This document shows, piece after piece, positions 20,740 to 28,333 of a stretch of DNA of 59,538 nt. Each line of letters starts with the position of its first letter. Positions within the stretch are counted from its first letter, which is position 1. Position numbers and translations under genes: made by a program. The notes under the pieces are model-generated. The model was not told the origin of the DNA. It worked only from the letters and a program-made list of their open reading frames with translations, and did not search any database. The stretch comes from a virus, in the IMG/VR virus record IMGVR_UViG_3300021964_000070, positions 1-59,538 of that record; one strand, written 5' to 3'.

Positions 20740-20782
20740 CTTCTCAACTACGGGAAATGTAAAGCTTGGGGGCTCTACGGCT
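20706..20782 (-). ncRNA. Predicted small RNA carrying an anti-ribosome-site sequence
   Basis: A transcript of about 75 nt bounded by its own promoter (20786-20814) and an intrinsic terminator (20706-20739). It has no ORF. Bases 20755 to 20744 read UCCCGUAGUUGA, a perfect 12-nt complement of UCAACUACGGGA at 19852-19841, the ribosome-binding box of the 132-aa gene, and 10 of these match the boxes before 15118, 16115 and 17809. The unpaired location just 5' of the terminator hairpin suits a seed. Base pairing would cover ribosome sites of several early operons. Confidence 0.55.
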
Positions 20783-20785
20783 CTC

Positions 20786-20814
20786 ATTATATAAGATAGT
20801 GTGGGAATATACAA
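20786..20814 (-). promoter_or_regulatory. Promoter of the predicted small RNA
   Basis: TTGTAT at 20814-20809, N17, perfect TATAAT at 20791-20786 on the minus strand. Start of transcription expected near 20782-20779. Confidence 0.75.
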
Positions 20815-20881
20815 GTCTTTTTTACAAAAAAGTTTGACATAACATTTTGTAAAAGTTAGCTTTATTGCAGGGGGATATGAT

Positions 20882-21313
20882 TTGTTACCAGCCTTTGAAG
20901 CGGGTAAATTAGGTGAGCACATCTGCATGGTTCGGCTGTTGAAGCTGGGCGTTTCTTGTGAGCTCGTAAACTTAGACACTATCGACATCGTTGCGTCTGT
21001 CGATACTAAAATCATTCGCATCCAAGTCAAGTCCAGCATATTAAAAGGCCACAGACAAAAGCGCAGTCTAGGGTATCAATTTAATACCAGCTATTCCGGC
21101 AAGAAACTTCCACTCAACAAAGAGCATTGCGACATTGTTGCGCTTGTCGCTACAAATTGTGAACGGGTTATCTTCATGCCCGTAGAACATTTAAAGGGGC
21201 AGACGACTAAACGTCTTCCGCCCCAAAAGTTTGATGATGGTGATTTTTTTGAAAAGGGATCTTTAGAAGCCCGCTCATGGGATAAGTGCTTAACTTTCTT
21301 GTTTAGCACATGA
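20882..21313 (+). CDS. PD-(D/E)XK nuclease, plus strand
   Basis: 143 aa, with a TTG start preceded by CAGGGGGA seven bases away; no in-frame ATG fits. Motif: LGEHICMVRLLKLG helix, DTIDIVASVDTKIIRIQVKSS (Asp...Gln-x-Lys), as in the group I intron-associated PD-(D/E)XK endonucleases (I-Ssp6803I type). TTGACA at 20834 lies upstream with a weak -10. It is one of only two plus-strand genes, alone between minus operons, which suggests lateral gain. No intron or resistant target copy visible. Confidence 0.65.
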   Translation: MLPAFEAGKLGEHICMVRLLKLGVSCELVNLDTIDIVASVDTKIIRIQVKSSILKGHRQKRSLGYQFNTSYSGKKLPLNKEHCDIVALVATNCERVIFMPVEHLKGQTTKRLPPQKFDDGDFFEKGSLEARSWDKCLTFLFST

Positions 21314-21475
21314 GGCGGTTTCGCCTTGACAGCATTCAGATATGTAAAGCTTACAGACAGAGCATTGATAATGACCGTGAACTTCGACAGGCGGAAGGTT
21401 ACATAAACATCGCGGACATTGATTATTGTCCAGAGCCTTTTGTATTTTTCCCGCATCGCCGAAAAATTCATTCAT
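21290..21475 (-). CDS. Zinc-ribbon protein (61 aa)
   Basis: MNEFFGDAGKIQKALDNNQC start; CPRCLCNLPPVEVHGHYQCSVC gives two Cys pairs (C-x2-C, C-x2-C) typical of a zinc ribbon, followed by CCQGETASCAKQES. End overlaps the plus-strand nuclease gene by 24 bases, tail to tail. Confidence 0.7.
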   Translation of the reverse strand: MNEFFGDAGKIQKALDNNQCPRCLCNLPPVEVHGHYQCSVCKLYISECCQGETASCAKQES

Positions 21476-21623
21476 CTTCTATTTCCCCTGTGCCGTCACA
21501 CTTTTCACACGTCATCACGCGGCCTACTAATTCGCCCCCGCGCCAAGCCATCGGGTCTGGAACGGCGACTTCATACTCACATTCTCCCTCACCGCCACAT
21601 TCTGGACAAGTTTTATTTAACAA
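21468..21623 (-). CDS. DnaJ-type zinc finger micro-protein (51 aa)
   Basis: Hand-translated from a TTG at 21623 within the end of the upstream gene: TCPECGGEGECEYEVAVPDP then GRVMTCEKCDGTGEIEDE. Two CxxCxGxG-like zinc modules (CPECGGEG, CEKCDGTG), as in DnaJ and in many phage small proteins. Overlaps its downstream neighbour by 8 bases. Start codon uncertain, but the motif makes the frame secure. Confidence 0.65.
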   Translation of the reverse strand: MLNKTCPECGGEGECEYEVAVPDPMAWRGGELVGRVMTCEKCDGTGEIEDE

Positions 21624-22005
21624 GGGTCAACTGCGCCTTCTGCTTATAATAATGCTTTTTATAATAAGAGCGGGTCTTGTCCCGATTATTTTTTGTCCAG
21701 TTGCGCTTAGAACATAACTTAGAACAGAACATTCGCTTCTGACCCGTGAGCCGCGTTCCGCATTCCTTGCAGTTTTTGCGGCCATTCTTGCGCTTAATTT
21801 CGGGGGTAAACTTTACATTTACACCTTCATCAGGCTCGAACTTTATTTCAGGCTCTGGCTGGGCTTCTTCACGAATGTCCTTTAAGTCCTGCTCAACCAG
21901 AATAGCAAAAGCAACCACCCGCCGGAGGCTAGGGGGTGCGCTTGCCGGATCAAAATCATCGGATAAAACCGCGATTGAAGTCAAAAGTTTATCTAGATAA
22001 TTCAT
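21613..22005 (-). CDS. Protein with C-terminal zinc finger (130 aa)
   Basis: N-terminal 45 residues are helical (LDKLLTSIAVLSDDFDPAS), an acidic linker follows, and the C-terminus has CKECGTRLTGQKRMFCSKLCSKRNW, a treble-clef-like zinc site, then a basic tail. Probably binds nucleic acid or a host protein. Starts with ACACGGGAG ribosome site; promoter at 22040. Confidence 0.65.
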   Translation of the reverse strand: MNYLDKLLTSIAVLSDDFDPASAPPSLRRVVAFAILVEQDLKDIREEAQPEPEIKFEPDEGVNVKFTPEIKRKNGRKNCKECGTRLTGQKRMFCSKLCSKRNWTKNNRDKTRSYYKKHYYKQKAQLTLVK

Positions 22006-22039
22006 TTTTTACTCCCGTGTAAGATTATCTTAGAGTTAT

Positions 22040-22068
22040 CCCATACCATATATAAAAAAATATATCAA
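22040..22068 (-). promoter_or_regulatory. Promoter of the zinc-finger operon
   Basis: TTGATA at 22068-22063, N17, TATGGG at 22045-22040 continuing into ATAACTC. Fits the local TATGxxGGATAA-like group. Confidence 0.6.
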
Positions 22069-22088
22069 CCTTTTTTATAGGCTGGGTT

Positions 22089-22104
22089 TTATGCGAACGC
22101 ATAA
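22089..22104. promoter_or_regulatory. Palindrome TTATGCGAACGCATAA, operator candidate
   Basis: 7-bp perfect arms around AA, directly after the Arc-like repressor gene and about 20 bases upstream of the zinc-finger promoter. The half-site TATGCG also occurs as a dyad in the 12864 promoter and in the 17893 promoter. Confidence 0.55.
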
Positions 22105-22105
22105 A

Positions 22106-22243
22106 TTAACCATGCTTGCGATAGACATCCCACATAATACGGAGTTGACCGCTTATGGTTCTACCTTCAAGTTTGGCTATTCTTTTTATCTCTTCATACA
22201 CCTCAATTGGTACAAGAACAGATTTCCATTTTGTGATATCCAT
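22106..22243 (-). CDS. Arc-like ribbon-helix-helix repressor (45 aa)
   Basis: Hand-translated: MDITKWKSVLVPIEVYEEIK, RIAKLEGRTISGQLRIMWDV. One beta strand (KSVLVP) plus two helices with the TISGQLR turn is the ribbon-helix-helix fold; it should bind DNA as a dimer, often to palindromes. Strong ribosome site AAGGAGAG. Own promoter at 22265, palindrome just downstream. Confidence 0.75.
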   Translation of the reverse strand: MDITKWKSVLVPIEVYEEIKRIAKLEGRTISGQLRIMWDVYRKHG

Positions 22244-22264
22244 ATATCTCTCCTTATGTAAAGG

Positions 22265-22293
22265 AATATATAGGACTATACATTAAAATGCAA
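22265..22293 (-). promoter_or_regulatory. Promoter of the Arc-like gene
   Basis: TTGCAT at 22293-22288, N17, TATATT at 22270-22265 on the minus strand, 22 bases from the start codon, immediately after the polymerase terminator. Confidence 0.7.
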
Positions 22294-22326
22294 TAAAAAA
22301 AAGGGCCCCGTGCTTAGACGAGGCCC
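22294..22326 (-). terminator. Terminator after DNA polymerase gene
   Basis: GGGCC...GGCCC stem with inner CG pairs (22303-22310 and 22319-22326), followed by TTTTTTTTATT on the minus strand. 55 bases past the polymerase stop. Confidence 0.9.
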
Positions 22327-22380
22327 CAGTTCTGGAGGAACGTAATATTTAGCTTAATACATTATTTAAAACTATACAAG

Positions 22381-24273
22381 TCATTCTGCTTCGCCCCAGT
22401 TAGGGCCGATTTCAATGTCACATTTACTGGGGATTTCCAGCGGCACGGCTGTCTCCATAATTTGTGAAATGTTCACAGCATCTTCACGGTCTTTCACAGA
22501 CATAGCTATCTCATCATGTATTTGCACAAGAGGGATGCGGCCTTGTTCGTATATGTTCACCATTGCCTGCTTTGTCATATCTGCGGCGGATGCTTGGATG
22601 AGCCGGTTCAGGGCTTTGTAAGTATATGCCCGCTTTAGTCTGGTGGTTTCGCCGTATTCTTTTACGGCATCTTGGTAAGGCAGAGCCTTGTTCATGGCAA
22701 ATGTATCGGGCTCCCAGAGGTCAAACCTACATTTGCGTCCTAAGATAGAGCGGACTGAGCCGCTTGCGCCGCGATCATTGAGCCGGTTTTGAACACCCGT
22801 CATCAAGCCTTTAACAAACGGGACTCGATCATGATACTGATTAACTAGCGATTTGGCTTCATCAACGGCAATGTCTAACTGGTCGGATAATTTGTTCACG
22901 CCCATGCCATACATCATACCTAGATTGATGGTCTTGGCCTGCTTGCGCGGGATGTTAGCCATCTCTGCCACCATTGTATGGAAGTCCATATTTGGGTCAT
23001 TGCGGTAGGCATCCACAAATTCTTCTACACCCGCCATCTGTATGCCTTTAGCCTTACCATATACATACGCATAGTGAACCAAGATGCGTGGTTCCTGTTG
23101 TGAGAAGTCAATTGCGGCCCACTGCTCCCCTTCTTCCGGAAGGAACAGGCTACGGATCATTGGCCCTAATACAGGGTCGCGGGCCGGGATCTGTTGGAGG
23201 TTAGGGTTGTTCATGGATATTCGCCCAGAAACCGTGCCGCCATCATCAGACCTGATTTGGTTGATGTGCGAGTGGATACGGCCGTCACTGTGGCAGTGCT
23301 TCATTATGGTGTTAATAAATGTCCCGCTGGTCTTGTTGAGGTTACGGGCCTTAACAATTAACTGCGCCAATTCATGTGGGTGGTCGATTAAAAAAGATTT
23401 CGTGAAGGACGGCGCATTTTTTTCTGTGCGGGGATAATCAATACTGAGCTTATCAAAAGCTTGAGCTATGGACTTTGCCGCCCAGAGCTCGACATCCATA
23501 CCGGCAACACGTTTAATTTGCTTCTTTATTTCTTTCTCTTCTTTTAGAAGATGATCTCTAGTGCGCTCAACACGGTCTTGATCCACACGGACGCCGCGCC
23601 AAGTCATGTCGATTAGACAGGGCAACAGCTTGAGCTCAAGCTCTGCTATGGGCCAGAGGTCTTCTTTTGTTAGCTGGGTAGATAAGTAACCCCATAGCTG
23701 GAGTGTAATCTCTGCGTCATTCTGGGCATACGGTCCAACAAACATGGCGGGCATCTGCCACATATCCGCTTTTGGGTCGAGGCCAAAGGCGCGGGCAGCT
23801 TCCTGTAATGTTTTCTCTGTTTTGATTTTACCTAAATGGTCGTAACACAGAGTGTTAAGGCTGTAGCTGAAACGGTTTTCGTCAAGCAGAGCGGCGATTA
23901 ACATAGTGTCAATAATGCGGCCGTTGATGGTGAAGCCCATCCGGCGTATCCAGCCCGCGTCATATTGAGCATTATGCATAATTTTATCAGCAGGGCACTC
24001 AAACACTTTCTTGAGCCACTTATTTACAATGCGCTCGTCTAGATTACCGCCGCCCTTATGCCGAACAGGTATATATCCAGCCCAGTCTTCTACGGCAATG
24101 GCGTAGCCTACCACTTCGCCATCACCAGTGGTCCAACCCGGCCCCAATGTTTTGATATTGGGGTCGCGGGTTTCAACATCTATAGCTATTCTTTTTGCAT
24201 CAAAGATGTCGGGCAGTTCAGCCGGTGGAACCCATTCGCTCTTCGGGGCAAACATCGTCATTTGCAGTGACAT
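22381..24273 (-). CDS. polA: Family A DNA polymerase with 3'-5' exonuclease
   Basis: 630 aa. Exonuclease: RIAIDVETRDP (Asp, Glu pair near 32-34) and MHNAQYDAGWI. Polymerase: motif A AAIDFSQQEPRILVHYA, motif B RKQAKTINLGMMYGMG, motif C VQIHDEIAMSV. In motif B the residue matching E. coli Phe762 is Leu (codon 22923-22921), a known variant of virioplankton polymerases. No 5'-3' nuclease domain. It is the replicative enzyme. Start at 24273 has GGAGAAT in front and overlaps the upstream gene by 56 bases. Confidence 0.95.
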   Translation of the reverse strand: MSLQMTMFAPKSEWVPPAELPDIFDAKRIAIDVETRDPNIKTLGPGWTTGDGEVVGYAIAVEDWAGYIPVRHKGGGNLDERIVNKWLKKVFECPADKIMHNAQYDAGWIRRMGFTINGRIIDTMLIAALLDENRFSYSLNTLCYDHLGKIKTEKTLQEAARAFGLDPKADMWQMPAMFVGPYAQNDAEITLQLWGYLSTQLTKEDLWPIAELELKLLPCLIDMTWRGVRVDQDRVERTRDHLLKEEKEIKKQIKRVAGMDVELWAAKSIAQAFDKLSIDYPRTEKNAPSFTKSFLIDHPHELAQLIVKARNLNKTSGTFINTIMKHCHSDGRIHSHINQIRSDDGGTVSGRISMNNPNLQQIPARDPVLGPMIRSLFLPEEGEQWAAIDFSQQEPRILVHYAYVYGKAKGIQMAGVEEFVDAYRNDPNMDFHTMVAEMANIPRKQAKTINLGMMYGMGVNKLSDQLDIAVDEAKSLVNQYHDRVPFVKGLMTGVQNRLNDRGASGSVRSILGRKCRFDLWEPDTFAMNKALPYQDAVKEYGETTRLKRAYTYKALNRLIQASAADMTKQAMVNIYEQGRIPLVQIHDEIAMSVKDREDAVNISQIMETAVPLEIPSKCDIEIGPNWGEAE

Positions 24274-24406
24274 TCATATTCTCCATTACAACAGCATATT
24301 TTGCGTGATGACTATTCCCGAAGTCGCTAATTACTTCCCAGCCCATAGACTCATAATCTTCAATTTTGTCATGAGGCACATATCTGATAATTCTAATCTT
24401 CTCCAC
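24218..24406 (-). CDS. Hypothetical protein (62 aa)
   Basis: MEKIRIIRYVPHDKIEDYES start with a small alpha/beta pattern (GWEVISDFGNSHHAKYAVVM). Conserved-looking small gene ahead of the polymerase. Overlaps both neighbours. Confidence 0.5.
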   Translation of the reverse strand: MEKIRIIRYVPHDKIEDYESMGWEVISDFGNSHHAKYAVVMENMNVTANDDVCPEERMGSTG

Positions 24407-24647
24407 CTAAAGCTCCATATCCACAAATGTCAATCCAGCTATCTTCATGTTCTGGTGTAACGATAAGTCTAGCTAACTTTACGGCGATCATGCATTGGTA
24501 TACTTGCGATACGCTAACATCCTTATTTAAGATTACAGACCACATCTCAGCTATACGCTCATGGTTTTCTTGAGCTTCTCCATAAGCTTGGGCCCGTGGG
24601 CCGTTAACTAAGGACTCAGCTTTGGATAATATTTCTGCACGTTTCAT
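24393..24647 (-). CDS. DUF6378-like protein (84 aa)
   Basis: AQAYGEAQENHERIAEMWSVIL and VYQCMIAVKLARL...DSWIDICGYGALGGE match the DUF6378 small phage family, which sits in replication blocks and is of unknown function. Helical bundle likely. Confidence 0.65.
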   Translation of the reverse strand: MKRAEILSKAESLVNGPRAQAYGEAQENHERIAEMWSVILNKDVSVSQVYQCMIAVKLARLIVTPEHEDSWIDICGYGALGGED

Positions 24648-24807
24648 TTTCTGCCTCTAAGGTTACCGTTTGTTTTGTTTTCTGTGCCTCATGCCATGCA
24701 ATTGTCATGGCTATCAGCGCAAAGGAAATATAAGCCCCCACCACTATTTGTAGCGGCAACTTAAAAAACCGAAAAACTAAACCAATTAGCCCCCACAACG
24801 CTTTCAT
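24616..24807 (-). CDS. Single-TM membrane protein (63 aa)
   Basis: Hydrophobic from residue 6 to 40 (LIGLVFRFFKLPLQIVVGAYISFALIAM in segments) then a charged tail. One or two membrane helices. ATGA overlap with the helicase gene. Role unknown; possibly membrane tether of replication proteins. Confidence 0.5.
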   Translation of the reverse strand: MKALWGLIGLVFRFFKLPLQIVVGAYISFALIAMTIAWHEAQKTKQTVTLEAENETCRNIIQS

Positions 24808-26327
24808 ATCACATAGCTCCTGTCGTAATTTTCTGGATTAACAATGAATAAGTTGTTCTTTGTCCTAGTTACACCAACGTAGAACACTCTATGTAAGTCG
24901 TCAGGGTTTTGGTCAGCCGTTTTGGACGCGGCTGGTGACAGGTCCGTATATAATACCACATTTTCTGCCTCGCCACCCTTAGATCCGTGTATCGTGGACA
25001 AATTTATTCGGGGCACGGCGTTAAACTTTTCGCCCCTGCGTAGAAGAGCCGTGATGTACGCACGGTCACCGCTGGGCAATCTATCCATAGCCTCATGCCA
25101 AATCATTTCATCAGTAGCTAACAAGCCAAAGTTATCTTGCAATGCTTTCAAGTTAACCATTTCATCATCATCCAACATGGTCAGACGTTTAAACCCACGT
25201 TTTATCCGGTCACCCACTGACATAAAGCTATAAATGGATTTAGCTACTGCGCCAGTTACTTCCCGTCCTTTACGCAGTTGCTCCCAGCCATTTACCGCTT
25301 CGCTCTGCTTTTCTGAGATGGACCGTGAGCCGCGATAGCTGTAGAGATATCCGCGCCCTTTTAAATCATCAATGGCGTTGCGTAGTAGGTAGCCCGCTTG
25401 AGCTAGTATCAGCCAGCTACCTTCAGAGAAATCAATTTGTGTAGTATTATACACACGCTCCACGCGGCCATTATCTTTGCGGGGCAGATAGGATTTAGGC
25501 ACCCGCATTTTAATTTGTTTAGCTATTTTCTGGGCTATAGGGTGCACGTTAGCCGGTACGCGAAAGGATTGCTCTAGCACCTCATATCCGCCGTTCAGCC
25601 CAATAAAGTGTTCTACATCTGCGCCAGCCCAACGGTAGATAGCTTGGTCGTCATCGCCCGCGCAGTAAATACGGTCGGAGTGCTTTTCAATTACGTGAGC
25701 CACGTCCCATTGTAACGGTGACAAGTCTTGCGCTTCATCTATAAAGCTAACCGCGAGGCGCGGACAGAAGGCCGCACCCTCCCTGACGAACACATCTAAC
25801 ATATCTGTAAAGTCAAATAGCTGGTTCCGCTGTTTATACTTTTCTAGCGTCCTTGCCACATAAGACAGCGTGGTCCAATCCACATCAGTGTCTGTCTCGT
25901 TATACTGGTCTTTAAGTGACACCTTTCTGAGACGGGCAAGGTTGATAATGCCGACAATGGGGTTGTCCTGTTTATTAAAATCAAACACGTCGGCGTCTTC
26001 GCTTTGGTTAGATACCTTGAGGTCGATGCCTATATGGTGGCTGATTTCTTTATAATGTTCGGACTGCATAACCTGTTCTTGACGGATACCAGACAGCTTC
26101 AGCGCAAAGCTATGTAGAGTTCTAAACCACGGCAGTTGAGCGGGCTCAAGATTAAACCGCTGACACGCACGTTCCACAGCTTCTTTTGAGGCTTGACGTG
26201 TGAAGGCAAAGTAGCCGATTAGAGACGGGTCTACCCCTGCCGCTAACGCCTCGTCCACTTTGTTCAGAAGCGCGGTGGTTTTCCCTGTTCCCGGAGGGCC
26301 ATATATGCGGAAGATTTTAGTTTCCAT
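24804..26327 (-). CDS. UvrD/PcrA-like SF1 helicase
   Basis: 507 aa from the internal Met at 26327 (METKIFRIYGPPGTGKTT), which avoids a 53-base overlap. Motifs: I GPPGTGKTTALL; II SFIDEAQDLSPLQ; III GDDDQAIYRWAGAD; V LSTIHGSKGGEAENVVLYTD; VI RVFYVGVTRTKNNL. Length and compact 2B region are Dda-like. It unwinds DNA at forks or displaces proteins; no DnaB-type helicase was found, so this may be the replicative helicase. Confidence 0.92.
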   Translation of the reverse strand: METKIFRIYGPPGTGKTTALLNKVDEALAAGVDPSLIGYFAFTRQASKEAVERACQRFNLEPAQLPWFRTLHSFALKLSGIRQEQVMQSEHYKEISHHIGIDLKVSNQSEDADVFDFNKQDNPIVGIINLARLRKVSLKDQYNETDTDVDWTTLSYVARTLEKYKQRNQLFDFTDMLDVFVREGAAFCPRLAVSFIDEAQDLSPLQWDVAHVIEKHSDRIYCAGDDDQAIYRWAGADVEHFIGLNGGYEVLEQSFRVPANVHPIAQKIAKQIKMRVPKSYLPRKDNGRVERVYNTTQIDFSEGSWLILAQAGYLLRNAIDDLKGRGYLYSYRGSRSISEKQSEAVNGWEQLRKGREVTGAVAKSIYSFMSVGDRIKRGFKRLTMLDDDEMVNLKALQDNFGLLATDEMIWHEAMDRLPSGDRAYITALLRRGEKFNAVPRINLSTIHGSKGGEAENVVLYTDLSPAASKTADQNPDDLHRVFYVGVTRTKNNLFIVNPENYDRSYVI

Positions 26328-26505
26328 TTTCTGGCCTGTATGGTTTTTCCCAGTCTTTTGTGTGGTCAACTATAGCCTGTTGTTCATTTACAATTTGATA
26401 AACACGCTGACGGCTTAAGTTATATTTTTTAGCGATAGCCTGTAAGGTTCTGTTTTCAATAACATGGTCAACGTAGATAGCGCGGTTCCGATCATAGTTC
26501 TTCAT
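26317..26505 (-). CDS. Small HTH protein (sigma-70 region 4-like), 62 aa
   Basis: Start at 26505 or 26508 (AGGAG 4-7 bases upstream). RTLQAIAKKYNLSRQRVYQIVNEQQ is a helix-turn-helix similar to sigma region 4 and other recognition helices. Could regulate promoters or guide helicase loading. Overlaps the helicase start by 11 bases. Confidence 0.7.
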   Translation of the reverse strand: MKNYDRNRAIYVDHVIENRTLQAIAKKYNLSRQRVYQIVNEQQAIVDHTKDWEKPYRPENGN

Positions 26506-26737
26506 CATACAGCTCCTGTATGGTTGACATGAACCGAACAAAGATGGGGGTTTCATCCCCTACCCACGAGCCGACTACATTGAAGTACATGAAGTCGATG
26601 GCGTCATCTAAATTCATGCCATCTCTCTCACACAGTATCGCCACGCATTTATCGAAATCATAGACCGCTATTACAGGCTGACCGGCACGTTCTCCTGTCC
26701 CCACAAAAGCGTCATTAAAACCGTCTGCTATCATCAT
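26492..26737 (-). CDS. Hypothetical protein (81 aa)
   Basis: MMIADGFNDAFVGTGERAGQ, then VIAVYDFDKCVAILCERDGM and an amphipathic helix. This small phage family turns up beside primase genes; function unknown. ATGs overlap the primase stop codon. Confidence 0.6.
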   Translation of the reverse strand: MMIADGFNDAFVGTGERAGQPVIAVYDFDKCVAILCERDGMNLDDAIDFMYFNVVGSWVGDETPIFVRFMSTIQELYDEEL

Positions 26738-28272
26738 CAGAAAGGCACCTCATGTTGGTTGAAGTTAGGTTCGTCTATCTCGACGTTGACGATATCATAG
26801 GAAGGTATTTGCCAGACCCGAACTGGTCGGTTCTTTATTTTTATCACCTTACTATCCCCGCCAATATCCCGTAGCCTTTGTGCAATTTTGTGAGACTTAT
26901 ACTCAAAGAAGCGGTTGCGCTTTAAGAAGGACTCAAAGTCTTTGAGCCTGAACAACGTCACGCCGCTATCTTCATCCGTCCACGGTCGCTTCAGCAGTAT
27001 CTCTTCTTTATCTTGTGCCTGCTGTAGGTGGACACAGAACTCCTGTAAATAATCATAGAACTGGCCGCTGATGCTGGCGTCTTCTGCCACGCTGATAATC
27101 GCGCTCTCATTGTCGCGCATTTCTGTCATCAGGGCTGATATACGGTTTTCCCAAATCTGCTTGCTAACAGAGCGCGGCATGAAGCTTAACTGCTCCATAC
27201 ACATCTTCTGGAATTGTGTCTGGTTTTGTAGGGCTTCTGTATCTAGCTCTAACGGCTCCCCGTTCACGTCAATAAACCAGACTGGTGGGATAGAGTCATA
27301 CTTACGCAAATTGGCTATGGCCGCTCCCTGAACGGCTGCCCCGACACCATGCTTCCGGTTCATGCACAGTTCTTTATTGCAGTATGCGTTGATGGGCGCA
27401 TCGTTACATTTGTAGGCGTAATCCTTTTTCTCAAGCTGTTTGGCTACAATGGTCACCTCGCTCAATGGCAGAGGGGGCTCTAAATATTTTAAATTGTAAG
27501 TCAGTATCTCAGACTCCCAGCTATCTGGGTAAGCCTTGCGTAAATACACACCAATATTAAACAGGGCATTATTTCTTCCGCCCTCAGATATCTTGTCCTT
27601 GCCCAGTATTTGCAGGCACGGTGGCCCGTCTTTGAAGCCACCATCAGAAGCTTCTTCTGTTACCTGTAAAGCCTGCACCTGTTCAGGCGTCTGCTTGTAT
27701 TTTTCATACAGGCCAAAAAACTCTTCTATTGTCGCGCTTGTGCCGTCATCTTTAATGGCATAGCGCAGACCGTCTTCTGCGTCATAATATGGCAGGTTTA
27801 GGAAGTTGCCGACATCGTTTCGGTCAAGGTGCAGTTTGACCTGCTTCGGGAAGATCTCACTACCGCCATACCCCAGAGCCGCAGACACTTCCTGTAGTAC
27901 AGTCTGCATCTCTTTCGCTTCAATCCAATCAGTGGTAAATAAGAAGCAGTGCGCTCCGCCAGATTTGGAGCGGCAAACAACTAGAGGCAGTTTTAAATTG
28001 CGGATTTTTTCTATTAATACTTTGTGGTCGAGCGGATACTGGTCAACGTCAATGCACCCCCAGACGCATTTATTATCCTCATTGATCGGGATGATACCAA
28101 TAGCTTGACCCTTACCAGACAGGTGACCTTCCCACAGTTCCGTGGTCCGCGGTTCGCGCACGATGGCGGCCCGTCCGGTGTTCTTACCATTCTGGTTTTG
28201 TTTTTCTATTTTATATGTGCCATACGCCAGCTGTAAGCCGTTAAATATGGTCGAAAATTGTTCAATAGACAT
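26737..28272 (-). CDS. Archaeo-eukaryotic-type primase or primase-polymerase
   Basis: 511 aa from the Met at 28272 (MSIEQFSTIFNGLQLAYGTY). AEP catalytic motifs: DxD in CIDVDQYPLD, SxH in SKSGGAHCFLF, and HLDRNDVGNFLNLPYYD. A C-terminal PriCT-like helical domain (GGRNNALFNIGVYLRKA) is followed by a Cys/His zinc site (CNDAPINAYCNKELCMNRKH) and a long C-terminal region with a predicted winged helix. It resembles TOTE-type and plasmid AEP primases. It would make primers for the family A polymerase. Confidence 0.85.
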   Translation of the reverse strand: MSIEQFSTIFNGLQLAYGTYKIEKQNQNGKNTGRAAIVREPRTTELWEGHLSGKGQAIGIIPINEDNKCVWGCIDVDQYPLDHKVLIEKIRNLKLPLVVCRSKSGGAHCFLFTTDWIEAKEMQTVLQEVSAALGYGGSEIFPKQVKLHLDRNDVGNFLNLPYYDAEDGLRYAIKDDGTSATIEEFFGLYEKYKQTPEQVQALQVTEEASDGGFKDGPPCLQILGKDKISEGGRNNALFNIGVYLRKAYPDSWESEILTYNLKYLEPPLPLSEVTIVAKQLEKKDYAYKCNDAPINAYCNKELCMNRKHGVGAAVQGAAIANLRKYDSIPPVWFIDVNGEPLELDTEALQNQTQFQKMCMEQLSFMPRSVSKQIWENRISALMTEMRDNESAIISVAEDASISGQFYDYLQEFCVHLQQAQDKEEILLKRPWTDEDSGVTLFRLKDFESFLKRNRFFEYKSHKIAQRLRDIGGDSKVIKIKNRPVRVWQIPSYDIVNVEIDEPNFNQHEVPF

Positions 28273-28333
28273 GATGCCCCCAAAAGCAAGGAAGGAGCGG
28301 TGAAGTAGCATACTACCCCACCGCCCCAACTAT

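Noticed and set aside
20671-21039. 122-aa minus-strand frame
   Set aside because: Opposes the PD-(D/E)XK gene and spans the small-RNA promoter and terminator; no ribosome site.
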